From the NCBI GenBank assembly GCA_963837445.1, contig CAWINK010000020.1, positions 62,001 through 126,000 on the forward strand: a stretch of 64,000 nucleotides of DNA, written 5' to 3'. The stretch is from JACVRW01 sp963837445. GTDB taxonomy: Bacteria > Actinomycetota > Thermoleophilia > Solirubrobacterales > Thermoleophilaceae. Position 1 is the stretch's first letter; each line of letters opens with the position of its first letter. Below the pieces are notes generated by a model. That model saw nothing but the letters and a program-made list of their open reading frames with translations. It was not told where the DNA came from and did no database searches. The position numbers and the translations under genes are program-made. Below are positions 57,009-64,000 of the stretch, piece by piece.

Positions 57009-57067
57009 CGCGCATTACTATCGGCCGCCACCCCCGGACCCTGAGCTTCAAGCACGAATCTGCACAT

Positions 57068-57625
57068 ATGACTGACACGGCCCGAGACAGACTGGTGGCC
57101 GAATTGCGCGCGCACGCCCTCGTGATCGGGGAGGTCACGCTAACCAGCGGTTTGAAGGCGGACTACTACGTGGACGCTAAGCGCGCGATCCTCCAGCCGG
57201 ACGGTTTTGGCGCGCTCGGCGAGCTTGTGGCCGCCGAGGCGGAGCGGGTGGGAGCCACCGCCGTGGGCGGCATGACGATGGGCGCGGACCCCGTGGCCTG
57301 CGCCGCGTTGGCTGGCGGCGCGCGGGTGAAGGCCTTCTTCGTCCGCAAGGACCGCAAGGAGCATGGCCTCCAGCGCTGGATCGAGGGCCCGGAGCTGCGG
57401 CCCGGTGAGCGCTGCCTGGTGGTGGAGGACGTGGTCACGACGGGCGGATCCACGGTCAAGGCCATCGAGCGCGTGCGCGAGGACGGCCTCGAGGTGGCCG
57501 GCGTCGTGAGCGTGCTCGACCGGCTCGCCGGCGGCGCGGAGGCGATCTCGGCCGCAAGCGACGGCGCTCCGTACACGCCTCTCGCGACGATCGACGACGT
57601 GTATCCCGAGCGCCCGGACCGCTAG
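57068..57625 (+). CDS. pyrE: Orotate phosphoribosyltransferase
   Basis: The frame is open to 56999, but ATG 57068 gives the usual 185-residue PyrE start (MTDTARDRLVAELRAHALVIG). The enzyme adds PRPP to orotate in UMP synthesis. The substrate loop TLTSGLKADYYVDAKRAILQPDG, VGGMTMGADPVACAALAGG, FFVRKDRKEHGLQRWIEGP (flexible catalytic loop) and the PRPP motif CLVVEDVVTTGGSTVKAI are all present. Other pyrimidine genes are not in the window. The 3' end overlaps the convergent nudC gene by 4 bases. Confidence 0.96.
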   Translation: MTDTARDRLVAELRAHALVIGEVTLTSGLKADYYVDAKRAILQPDGFGALGELVAAEAERVGATAVGGMTMGADPVACAALAGGARVKAFFVRKDRKEHGLQRWIEGPELRPGERCLVVEDVVTTGGSTVKAIERVREDGLEVAGVVSVLDRLAGGAEAISAASDGAPYTPLATIDDVYPERPDR

Positions 57626-58467
57626 GCGCCGGCGAGCCAGGCGTCGATCAGCCGCCGCGCGATCGAGTAGGGCGGCGAAAGCGCGAGCTCGCCCTCTCCC
57701 CGAGCCGCCCGCTCCACCTCCTCGCGCTCGAACCAGCGCACCTCGGCGAGCTCGCCGTCCCCCGGCGCCGGCTCGCCGCCCGTGGCGACCGCGCTGAAGC
57801 CGAGCATGAGCGAGCTCGGGAAGGGCCACGGCTGCGACGCCAGGTAGGACACCTCCCCGAGCGCCACCCCCGACTCCTCCAGCACCTCGCGGCGAACGGC
57901 CTCCTCCAGCGTCTCGCCGGGCTCCACGTAGCCGGCCAGGAGCGAGAAGCGCCCGTCCGCCCAGCGGGCCTGGCGCCCGAGCAGCAGCCGGCCGTCGCTG
58001 TCGGTCACGCGAACGATCACCACCGGATCCGTGCGCGGGAAGTGGTGTGCGTCGCAGGCGGGGCAGTGGCGCTCGTGGCCACCGTCACGCTGCTCGGTCG
58101 CCGCCCCGCAGTTGGCGCAGAAGCGGTGCCTGCGGTGCCAGGCGAGGAGCGAGCCCGCGTATCCCGCGAGCGCCGCCTCCGCGGGCGGCAGCTCGGTCGC
58201 GGCCTCGCGCAGGCCCGCGGGGCGCCCCCCGCCCGGCTCGGCGTCGCCCACGTAGTCGGCGAACAGCGGCCCGCGCTCGGTCAACCCGAGGAACACGGCG
58301 TCCTGGCTCGGCGCGGCAAGCAGCAGGTGGCCGCCGTCGATCCAGATCCCGCGCTCCGACATCAGGGCCGCTCGTGCTCGTGGATCGGCCCGCTGTGCGG
58401 CGAGCCACTCGGGGCGGCTGCGCTCGAGCGGCGCACGGTCGAGCACTGCCCCCGCGAAGGCGATCAC
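57622..58467 (-). CDS. nudC: NADH pyrophosphatase NudC (zinc-containing Nudix hydrolase)
   Basis: GTG 58467 starts a 281-residue protein with the NudC layout. It has an N-terminal domain, a zinc ribbon (RFCANCGAATEQRDGGHERHCPACDAHHFPRTDPVVI), and a Nudix domain with the box GYVEPGETLEEAVRREVLEESG. SQPWPFPSSLMLGF is the NudC-specific motif that follows the box. The enzyme cleaves NAD(H) to AMP and NMN(H) and can remove NAD caps from RNA. Its start overlaps the stop of the upstream glycoside hydrolase by 4 bases. Confidence 0.94.
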   Translation of the reverse strand: MIAFAGAVLDRAPLERSRPEWLAAQRADPRARAALMSERGIWIDGGHLLLAAPSQDAVFLGLTERGPLFADYVGDAEPGGGRPAGLREAATELPPAEAALAGYAGSLLAWHRRHRFCANCGAATEQRDGGHERHCPACDAHHFPRTDPVVIVRVTDSDGRLLLGRQARWADGRFSLLAGYVEPGETLEEAVRREVLEESGVALGEVSYLASQPWPFPSSLMLGFSAVATGGEPAPGDGELAEVRWFEREEVERAARGEGELALSPPYSIARRLIDAWLAGA

Positions 58468-59885
58468 CGCCGTCGGGGTCCGCTACCGAACGCCTCCACC
58501 GGCACGTCGCGTGTCGGCACCGCCCTGAACGGCAGCGAGATCGCCGGGCCGACGCGGGCGCGCAGCAGCCGGCCGTTCAAGCCTGGAAGTCGCAGCCGGA
58601 AGATGCCATGGCGGGTCGCGCGCACCCGCGCCACCCTTGTCCACCCGCCCTGGGTGCGGCGTTCGATCGTCACCGTGTGGGGCTCGCTGTCCGGCGTTCG
58701 GCCCCACACCGTCACGCGACGCCTGCCCGGCAGTGCCACGAATGGGAAGCGAAAGGCGCGGGCCGCCGGCTTGGCACGCTCGTGGGCGTAGAGGTCGGCC
58801 GTTCGATAGAAGAGCCCGCCCTGGCCGAAGACCCCCCAGTCGCGCGTGCTCTCGATGTCCCGCAACTCGAACCAGACGGCGAGGGTCACGCCGTTTCTCC
58901 ACATCCGATACAGGGCCTCCGCCACCCAGCGCCCGTGGCGCTTCACGTGCACGCCGCGCGGGTCCGGCGGGTTCGTGTCCCAGGCGAACTCCGTGACCCA
59001 GAAGCGCGTCCGGCCACGCGGGCGGATGTGGTGCGCGCGTCGTGCCGCCACCAGCAGGCGGCGCATCTCGTGGAGGTCCCCCATCGACACGTCATCCGGC
59101 GAGAGGGCGCTGTGCGCGGGTCCCCCGGAGGTGTAGGGGTGATGCGCCCAGACGTCGAACGAGGAGCGCGCTCCGCAGGTCGGGCGCGCGGGAACGTGAC
59201 GCGACATGCACAGCATCCCCCGCATGAACGCCAGCGGCGCATCGCCAACCTGGGTGCCGAACGGGCTGAGACCTCCAGCCACGACTACGTTGTCGCTCGC
59301 GACGGCGTGGATTCGCCCGTAGGCGGCGTTCACGAGCGCGCGGTAGCGCCGCCGCGCGTCCACGCGGGTGAAGAACGTGGGGTAGTTCGGCTCGTTCCAG
59401 ATCTGCCAGTAGCGGACGCGGTGGCGCAGCGAGTTCGTGCCGTCGTAGCGGCGTGCCGCGGCCGTGGCGAACGCCGCGAAATCGCCTGGCACGGGCGCGA
59501 GCAGCCTTCGCCCGTTCTCCTCCTCCTGGGCCCACGACGGCGCTGCGTACAGCACCAGCAGCGGTTGAAGGCCGGCACGCCCTATGGCGGCCACCCGCTC
59601 GTCGAGCCAGGTCCAGTCGTAGGCCGGATCGTCCGGGTCGGATGCGGCCTGGGGCGGCGTGGGGGCGATGGTGCTCCAGGCCACCGGCACGCGCACCACG
59701 CGAGCGCCGACGCTGCGGACGGTGTCGTAGACCGAGGCGGGGTCCGTCTCGCCGAAGTTCGGATCGAGCGGGTCATGGATGCCGGTCACAAGCCGATCCG
59801 CGGCGCCGGCGGGCCCGGGCACCACGAAAGGAGCGAAAGCCACGACCGCGAGAACGATGGCCAGGCGGCGCACGGATCGCAGCAT
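58464..59885 (-). CDS. Secreted clan GH-A glycoside hydrolase-like protein (GH39/GH5-like)
   Basis: ATG 59885 gives 473 residues with a signal peptide (MLRSVRRLAIVLAVVAFAPFVVPGPAGAA). The (beta/alpha)8 domain has VVRVPVAWSTIAPTPPQA, VRYWQIWNEPNYPTFFTRVD (Asn-Glu acid/base) and TRFWVTEFAWDTNPPD (probable nucleophile Glu). A beta-rich C-terminal region follows. The arrangement is that of GH39, GH5 or related clan A enzymes; the sugar substrate is unknown. Many actinobacterial homologues are annotated only as cellulase-family proteins. The next gene on the minus strand, nudC, is overlapped by 4 bases. The divergent epimerase starts 20 bases away. Confidence 0.8.
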   Translation of the reverse strand: MLRSVRRLAIVLAVVAFAPFVVPGPAGAADRLVTGIHDPLDPNFGETDPASVYDTVRSVGARVVRVPVAWSTIAPTPPQAASDPDDPAYDWTWLDERVAAIGRAGLQPLLVLYAAPSWAQEEENGRRLLAPVPGDFAAFATAAARRYDGTNSLRHRVRYWQIWNEPNYPTFFTRVDARRRYRALVNAAYGRIHAVASDNVVVAGGLSPFGTQVGDAPLAFMRGMLCMSRHVPARPTCGARSSFDVWAHHPYTSGGPAHSALSPDDVSMGDLHEMRRLLVAARRAHHIRPRGRTRFWVTEFAWDTNPPDPRGVHVKRHGRWVAEALYRMWRNGVTLAVWFELRDIESTRDWGVFGQGGLFYRTADLYAHERAKPAARAFRFPFVALPGRRRVTVWGRTPDSEPHTVTIERRTQGGWTRVARVRATRHGIFRLRLPGLNGRLLRARVGPAISLPFRAVPTRDVPVEAFGSGPRRR

Positions 59886-59892
59886 AGGGAGG

Positions 59893-59898
59893 TACCCT
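59893..59898 (+). promoter_or_regulatory. Candidate -10 element (TACCCT) for the epimerase gene
   Basis: TACCCT ends 7 bases before ATG 59906 and overlaps the end of a GGAGG at 59888-59892, which is 13 bases from the ATG and too far to be an efficient ribosome site. A leaderless start is possible. Confidence 0.35.
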
Positions 59899-59905
59899 GG
59901 CGCGA

Positions 59906-60995
59906 ATGCGGCAAGGCTCGCCACGCGATAGCGCCCAGCCCACGGGGCTGTTGCCGGAAGCCCCCCGCCCGGGCGAGACGGTGCTCGTAGCCGGAGGCGG
60001 TGGGTACATCGGCTGCGTGCTCGTTCCGAGGCTGCTCGAGCGCGGCTATCGAGTGCGCTTGCTCGACCGCCTCTACTTCGGCGAGGAGCCGCTGACCACG
60101 TTCCGGGACCGCGTGGAGCTCGTCGTGGCGGATGTGCGCGACCTTCCGGACAGCGCATTCGAGGGTGTCTCGGGCGTGATCAACCTGTCCGGCCTCTCGA
60201 ATGACCCGACGGCCGAGTACGACCCCGAGGCGAACTGGCAGATGAACGCGCTTGCCACCGAGACGCTGGGCGAGCGCTGCCTCGAGCGCGGCATCGAGCG
60301 CTACGTGTTCGCCTCCTCCTGCGCGCTCTACGACGGCCTGCCGGCCGGCATGCACGACGAGACCGCGCCGATCGCGCCACGGGCGGCGTACGCCACCTCG
60401 AAGCGCTACGGCGAGGAGGCGCTCCTGAGGCTTGCCGGTGAGGGCCTCACGTCGGTGATCATGCGCAACGGCACGGTCTACGGCTGGAGCCCGCGGATGC
60501 GCTTCGACCTGGTCGTGAACACCTTCGTGAAGGACGCGCTGCTCGGCGGCAAGATCATGCTGCACGGCGGAGGCTGGATGTGGCGCCCGCTCGTGGACGT
60601 GCGCGACGCCTCGGACGCTCTGATCGTGGCCTACGAGGCCCCCGCCGAGCGGGTCCGAGGCGAGATCTTCAACGTCCTCCATTCCAACTACCAGATCCGC
60701 GAGCTCGCCATGATCGTCGCCGGGACGGTCCGGCTGGCCGGCCGCGGCGTCGACCTCGTAGAGGCACCCGAGCCGGCACTGCGCCGCGATTACGAGTGCT
60801 CGAACGCGAAGCTGTCGAACACGCTCGGCTACGTCCCCCGGCACAACGTGCTGGGTGCCGCCACCGACCTCGTGGAGCGGCTGGCGGACCTGGACTCCGC
60901 GTGGCTCACCGATCCCGCGCCACTACAACATCCGCTGGCTCGAGCTGATGGACGAGCTCAAGCCGAGCTTCGAGCGCTTCCAGACCGTCGTGTGA
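59906..60995 (+). CDS. NAD-dependent epimerase/dehydratase (one frameshift)
   Basis: The extended SDR protein begins at ATG 59906. The Rossmann loop is ETVLVAGGGGYIGCVLVPRLLERG, and the catalytic Tyr-x-x-x-Lys lies in RAAYATSKRYGEEALLRL, with an SSCALY Ser before it. The substrate is a nucleotide sugar, identity unknown. One extra C in 60914-60916 (GATCCCGCG) breaks the frame. Corrected, the protein ends HYNIRWLELMDELKPSFERF at TGA 60993-60995, about 362 residues. As written, the frame runs on into rmlD and would look like a fusion. It overlaps rmlD by 4 bases. Confidence 0.85.
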
Positions 60996-61831
60996 GGGCG
61001 CTGATCACTGGCGGAGGGGGCCAGCTCGCCAGCGACCTTCAGGCATTGCTCGGCGACGAAGCGGAGAGCCGGTCGCACTCGCAGCTGGATATCTGCGACC
61101 GGGCCGAAGTGGACCGTGCATTCGAGGAGCTGAAGCCCGACGTGGTCTTCAACTGCGCGGCCTTCCACAACCTCGACGAGTGCGAGCGGCGGCCGGACAG
61201 CGCCTGGGTTACCAACGTGCGAGCGGTCATGGACCTCGCTCGCCGCGGGGCGAAGCTCGTGCACCTCTCCACGAACTACGTCTTCGACGGGCGCCGCCCC
61301 GAGCCGTACGCCGAGGACGACCTGCCCGCTCCTCGCAGCGTCTACGCCCTCACCAAGCTGGCGGGAGAGTACGCGGCGCTGGCCTACGCCCCCGGCGCTC
61401 TCGTCGTACGAACTACCGGGCTCTACGGCTTTGCCGGCAACGCCTCCAAGGGCGGCAACTTCATCGAGCGGATGCTCGCGCGCGCACGCGCGAGCGAGCA
61501 GCTCAGGCTGCCCGCCGACCAGCGTGTGCAGCCCACGTTCACCGCGGATCTCGCCGACGCGCTGGTGGACGGCGCCCGCCGCGACGCGAGCGGCACGGTC
61601 CACCTCACCAACTCGGGCGAATGCTCATGGTTCGAATTCACGCAGGCGATCATCGAGAACGCAGGCTTGGACGCCCCGGTCGAGCCGCGCGAGACGGTGA
61701 TCGAGCCGGGTGGAATCGACCGCCCGCTGAACGGGCTGCTCGCCCGCCCGCGCGCGGACGCCCTGGGGCTCCCCGAGCTGCGCCCCTGGCGCGAGGCGCT
61801 CGACGACTACATGGCCCGCGCGGCGCTCTAG
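60992..61831 (+). CDS. rmlD: dTDP-4-dehydrorhamnose reductase
   Basis: GTG 60992 overlaps the epimerase stop (GTGA) and yields 279 residues. Features are VRALITGGGGQLASDLQALL, FNCAAFHNLDECERRPDSAW, the VHLSTNYVFDGRRPEPYAED segment, the catalytic YALTKLAGEYAA and VRTTGLYGFAGNASKGGNFI. The enzyme reduces the last intermediate to dTDP-L-rhamnose. With rmlC convergent next to it, the pair points to rhamnose in a surface polymer. rmlA and rmlB are not in the window. Confidence 0.9.
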   Translation: MRALITGGGGQLASDLQALLGDEAESRSHSQLDICDRAEVDRAFEELKPDVVFNCAAFHNLDECERRPDSAWVTNVRAVMDLARRGAKLVHLSTNYVFDGRRPEPYAEDDLPAPRSVYALTKLAGEYAALAYAPGALVVRTTGLYGFAGNASKGGNFIERMLARARASEQLRLPADQRVQPTFTADLADALVDGARRDASGTVHLTNSGECSWFEFTQAIIENAGLDAPVEPRETVIEPGGIDRPLNGLLARPRADALGLPELRPWREALDDYMARAAL

Positions 61832-62400
61832 AGCGCGCGGTACTCGAACGGCAGCTCGGCGGCCACCTCGGCGAGCGTCGGCGCGCTCGAGTCACGCTCT
61901 GACGGAATCAGCTCCTCCGTGGGCAGGGGCCACTCGATCCCCACCTCGGGGTCGTCGTACCTGATGCCGCGCTCGCGCTCGTCGGAGTAGTAGTTCGACT
62001 GCTTGTAGAACACGTCGGCCAGCTCGCTGACGACGCAGAACCCATGTGCGAAGCCGACCGGGCAGTAGACGATCCGCCCGTTCTCGTCGCTCAGCTCGAA
62101 GGCCTCCCACTCGCCGAAGGTCGGAGATCCACGGCGCAGGTCCACGACCACGTCCACGATCTTCCCGCTGCCGCAGCGCACGAGCTTGGCCGCTCCCTCA
62201 CCGATCTGGAAGTGCATCCCGCGGACGATCCCGTGCTTCGAGCGCGAATGGTTGTCCTGGACCATCTCCTCGACGATCCCGAGCTCGGCGAACTCATTGC
62301 GGCGGTAGGTCTCGACGAAGAAGCCGCGCTCGTCGCCGATCAGCTTCGGCTGGACGAGGCCGACGCCGTCGATTCGGGTCTCGAGTCGCTCGAAGGGCAT
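61828..62400 (-). CDS. rmlC: dTDP-4-dehydrorhamnose 3,5-epimerase
   Basis: The 190-residue cupin enzyme is convergent with rmlD (4-base overlap). Characteristic segments are VQPKLIGDERGFFVETYRRNEF, MVQDNHSRSKHGIVRGMHFQ (catalytic His), VVDLRRGSPTFGEWEAFEL, YCPVGFAHGFCVVSELADVFYKQSNYYS (catalytic Tyr region) and the C-terminal DPEVGIEWPL. It epimerises C3 and C5 in dTDP-rhamnose synthesis. TAGGGT lies 6 bases before the ATG on the minus strand, and no ribosome binding site is visible. Confidence 0.93.
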   Translation of the reverse strand: MPFERLETRIDGVGLVQPKLIGDERGFFVETYRRNEFAELGIVEEMVQDNHSRSKHGIVRGMHFQIGEGAAKLVRCGSGKIVDVVVDLRRGSPTFGEWEAFELSDENGRIVYCPVGFAHGFCVVSELADVFYKQSNYYSDERERGIRYDDPEVGIEWPLPTEELIPSERDSSAPTLAEVAAELPFEYRAL

Positions 62401-62406
62401 CGTGGC

Positions 62407-62412
62407 ACCCTA
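62407..62412 (-). promoter_or_regulatory. Candidate -10 element (TAGGGT) for rmlC
   Basis: On the minus strand TAGGGT lies 6 bases before the rmlC ATG, in the 18-base gap between rmlC and the divergent methyltransferase gene. The plus-strand copy of this gap provides AGGGGA as ribosome site for the other gene. Confidence 0.35.
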
Positions 62413-62418
62413 GGGGAC

Positions 62419-63210
62419 GTGGAGTTCATCGCGCATGAGCACAAGTCGGACGGTCCATACGAACCTAGCTTCGCCTTTGACGACGCACGCCTCTCCCCGG
62501 GGCACGATGCCGTACACGACGAGGTCGCGAGTATCGACGGCTGGCTCGCGCCGGAGGACTCGCTCAAGCTCTACGAGCTCGGCTACCTGGCCGCCGGCCC
62601 ATTTCTCGAGATCGGGACCTATCGCGGCAAGTCGGCGGCGGTGATCACGACCGCGCTGCGGGACGCCGGGCGTGCTGTCGAGTTCTACTCGCTCGATATC
62701 GCGGGCGATGACCTGGAGCTCGCCCGCGCGACGCTCGCGCAACGAGGACTCGGGCAGTACGTGACGCTCGTGCACGGCAGCGTCACCGCGTTCTTTCGCG
62801 CGCTTCCGGGCTTCCGTCCGCGGTTCGTCTTCATCGACGGCGACCATTCTGCGAAGGGCGTGGCGCGCGACCTGTCGGCGCTCGAGACGAGGGCGCCGAC
62901 GGGGGCTCTCTTGCTCTTCCACGACTTCCGCGACGCTCGCAACGAAGACCCCTCCGACGAGGATTACGGCGTTCCCGAGGCGATCGGCCAGAGCTGGGTG
63001 GCGCGTGACTGTGAGTTCGCGGGCACGTTCGGAGCCGCTGGGCTCTTCCGGCGCGTACGGGGTGGCCAGGAAGCAGCCGACGAGAGCGACGCTCGCGCGT
63101 CCATCGAGCTGCTCAGGCTGGACCGCAAGCGTGTGCGCCTGCTGGTCGACGTCGCGCGCCCAGTCAAGCGTCGCGTGGTGAGGCACCTGCCGAGACTCCG
63201 CCGCGACTGA
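62419..63210 (+). CDS. Class I SAM-dependent methyltransferase
   Basis: The open frame extends upstream across rmlC, but GTG 62419 with AGGGGA just ahead gives 263 residues. The SAM loop is PFLEIGTYRGKSAAVITTAL, followed by VEFYSLDIAGDDLELARATL, RFVFIDGDHSAKGVARDLSAL (Asp-x-Asp-His) and ALLLFHDFRDARNEDPSDEDYGVPEA. This is the TylF/cephalosporin-hydroxylase-like group often found in glycan or natural-product clusters, where they methylate sugars. The C-terminal basic tail (VKRRVVRHLPRLRRD) overlaps the convergent partial gene by 47 bases. Confidence 0.83.
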   Translation: MEFIAHEHKSDGPYEPSFAFDDARLSPGHDAVHDEVASIDGWLAPEDSLKLYELGYLAAGPFLEIGTYRGKSAAVITTALRDAGRAVEFYSLDIAGDDLELARATLAQRGLGQYVTLVHGSVTAFFRALPGFRPRFVFIDGDHSAKGVARDLSALETRAPTGALLLFHDFRDARNEDPSDEDYGVPEAIGQSWVARDCEFAGTFGAAGLFRRVRGGQEAADESDARASIELLRLDRKRVRLLVDVARPVKRRVVRHLPRLRRD

Positions 63211-64000
63211 GCTCGCGTGCGAGCGTCGCGAGCCACGCCAGGAGCACCGTGCCGGCAAGCACGAGCGCGAGCGGGACGGGGTCGGCCCGCTGGGGGAAGG
63301 GACCCGGAAGCGCGTCAGCAAAGCGATCAAGTCTCCGCTGGGGCTCGGGCGCGGTCGGTAGCGGCCCGACCCTTACCGGCGTCGGGGGGGACTCGAGGAG
63401 GCCGCGTAGCTGCTCGCGTTTCCGACGCCCCGTGACGGTTTGGAGCTCTGCCGTGACTCGGGCACGGAAGTCCCGGCGGGAGGCGGCGCTCAGCTCCTTC
63501 CCCGCCGCCGGGAGCAGGGACGAGGCGCGCGCGGGCGTCGGGCTGCTCGCCCTCAGCGCGAACGCGCCCGACCTCGCTCGCTCTACCAAGCTCAGCTCGC
63601 CAAGCGGATTGAACTGAACCGCGTCCGCGCGACGCGGCGTCAGGTACTGGAAGGTGGGATCGGCCAGGAGCTGACGGAGGTAGGGCGGCTCCGTGCCTGG
63701 CGCGACGACCCCGCCACGCACGGCGATGGGCGCCTGGGCGTCAAACGTGCTGTCGCGAGCCAGGGCCGGCACCACGCCGGCGCAGACCAGAACCACTCCC
63801 ACCGTGATCCAGGCCGCTCGCTGCCGCCATGACTGGCGCAGGGCAGCCGCGCGCAGGCCGCTTAGCCACTCTGCGGGCGCGTTGTGAGCTCGGCCCGGCC
63901 CCTGCTCGGCCCGCCCGGGCGACCACGCGGCAGCGACCGCGAGCCCAAGCAGCGCCCAGGCGAGGACCTTCCCAGGTTGCTCGAGCGCCTCCGCGGTGCT
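63164..64000 (-). CDS. Membrane protein of unknown function, 5' part beyond the window
   Basis: The minus-strand frame is open from base 64000 to TGA at 63164-63166 (278 residues visible). Visible are one helix (VLAWALLGLAVAAAW) near the window edge, a second helix (WITVGVVLVCAGVVPALA), an external Arg/Pro/Ala-rich domain of about 130 residues, and a last helix (PLALVLAGTVLLAWLATLA). The start codon is not in the window, or could be the GTG at 63802. No family is recognised. The 3' end overlaps the methyltransferase gene by 47 bases. Confidence 0.6.
   Translation of the reverse strand, partial: STAEALEQPGKVLAWALLGLAVAAAWSPGRAEQGPGRAHNAPAEWLSGLRAAALRQSWRQRAAWITVGVVLVCAGVVPALARDSTFDAQAPIAVRGGVVAPGTEPPYLRQLLADPTFQYLTPRRADAVQFNPLGELSLVERARSGAFALRASSPTPARASSLLPAAGKELSAASRRDFRARVTAELQTVTGRRKREQLRGLLESPPTPVRVGPLPTAPEPQRRLDRFADALPGPFPQRADPVPLALVLAGTVLLAWLATLARELSRGGVSAGASPRDA

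Noticed and set aside
59906..61831. A 641-residue epimerase-RmlD fusion
   Set aside because: The epimerase's conserved C-terminus is in another frame and ends at TGA 60993-60995 overlapping GTG 60992; the fusion is a product of one extra C.

Overview
The window is a gene-dense, high-GC (roughly 70%) bacterial chromosome segment. It has short or overlapping intergenic junctions, many GTG and some TTG starts, and CCA-less tRNA genes. The gene set is a parAB pair, Tat export, a c-di-AMP riboswitch ahead of an M23 peptidase, GT-C and PIG-V type membrane glycosyltransferases, TreT and OtsA, and menaquinone genes beside a cytochrome bc complex. This fits an actinobacterium, most likely of the Thermoleophilia/Solirubrobacterales type. 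That placement is inference from style and content, as no marker gene was searched.

Layout. 0-4.6 kb: 3' part of parA, parB, tRNA-Ile, a bifunctional-nuclease-family gene, then ddl and a class I aminotransferase on the minus strand. 4.6-13.2 kb: a DUF4126 membrane protein, a phosphodiesterase, GtrA and two GT-C-like membrane proteins, ymdB, an ABC exporter pair and a SnoaL-like protein. 13.2-20.8 kb: a tetrapyrrole and respiration block: hemB, a fused AhbA/AhbB-like protein, hemL, a small unknown gene, qcrA-qcrB-qcrC of Bacillus-like architecture, menG and a polyprenyl diphosphate synthase. 20.9-25 kb: a zinc-ribbon protein, dcd, tatA, tatC, a TPR-like protein, a STAS protein, tRNA-Lys and a class IV aminotransferase. 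25-31 kb: a nucleotide-sugar cluster (wecB, wecC, Gfo/Idh oxidoreductase, hexapeptide acyltransferase) and three membrane proteins. 31-37.3 kb, minus strand: the rpsF-ssb-rpsR-rplI-dnaB block, in which dnaB carries an intein, followed by purA. 37.3-47 kb: treT-otsA, an RsbW-like kinase, an inositol-phosphatase-like protein, a response regulator-histidine kinase-HtrA operon and a divergent M28-like membrane protein. 47-56.5 kb: a FlgM-like small protein, thiL, PBP1A, mscS, a PIG-V-like transferase, a HAD protein, a CPBP protease, an L,D-transpeptidase and a riboswitch-controlled M23 endopeptidase. 56.6-64 kb: pyrE, nudC, a glycoside hydrolase, an NAD-dependent epimerase, rmlD, rmlC, a methyltransferase and a truncated membrane protein.

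How the genes fit together. The tetrapyrrole genes sit directly upstream of a haem-requiring menaquinol:cytochrome c reductase, whose substrate quinone is made with the help of the next two genes (menG, prenyl synthase). The Rieske subunit has a twin-arginine leader, and tatA/tatC lie about 5 kb downstream. Several genes act on the cell envelope: Ddl, PBP1A, L,D-transpeptidase, M23 endopeptidase, rhamnose and acetamido-sugar synthesis, and membrane glycosyltransferases.

Sequence quality. Twelve genes are interrupted by one-base frame shifts that leave both halves recognisable. Almost all are +1, and eleven of about seventeen lie in 13.7-17.7 kb. I read these as sequence errors rather than gene decay, so affected genes are annotated across the shift. 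A second window-wide feature is a TANNNT hexamer 6-11 bases before the start codon at more than a dozen genes, suggesting that leaderless transcription is common here.
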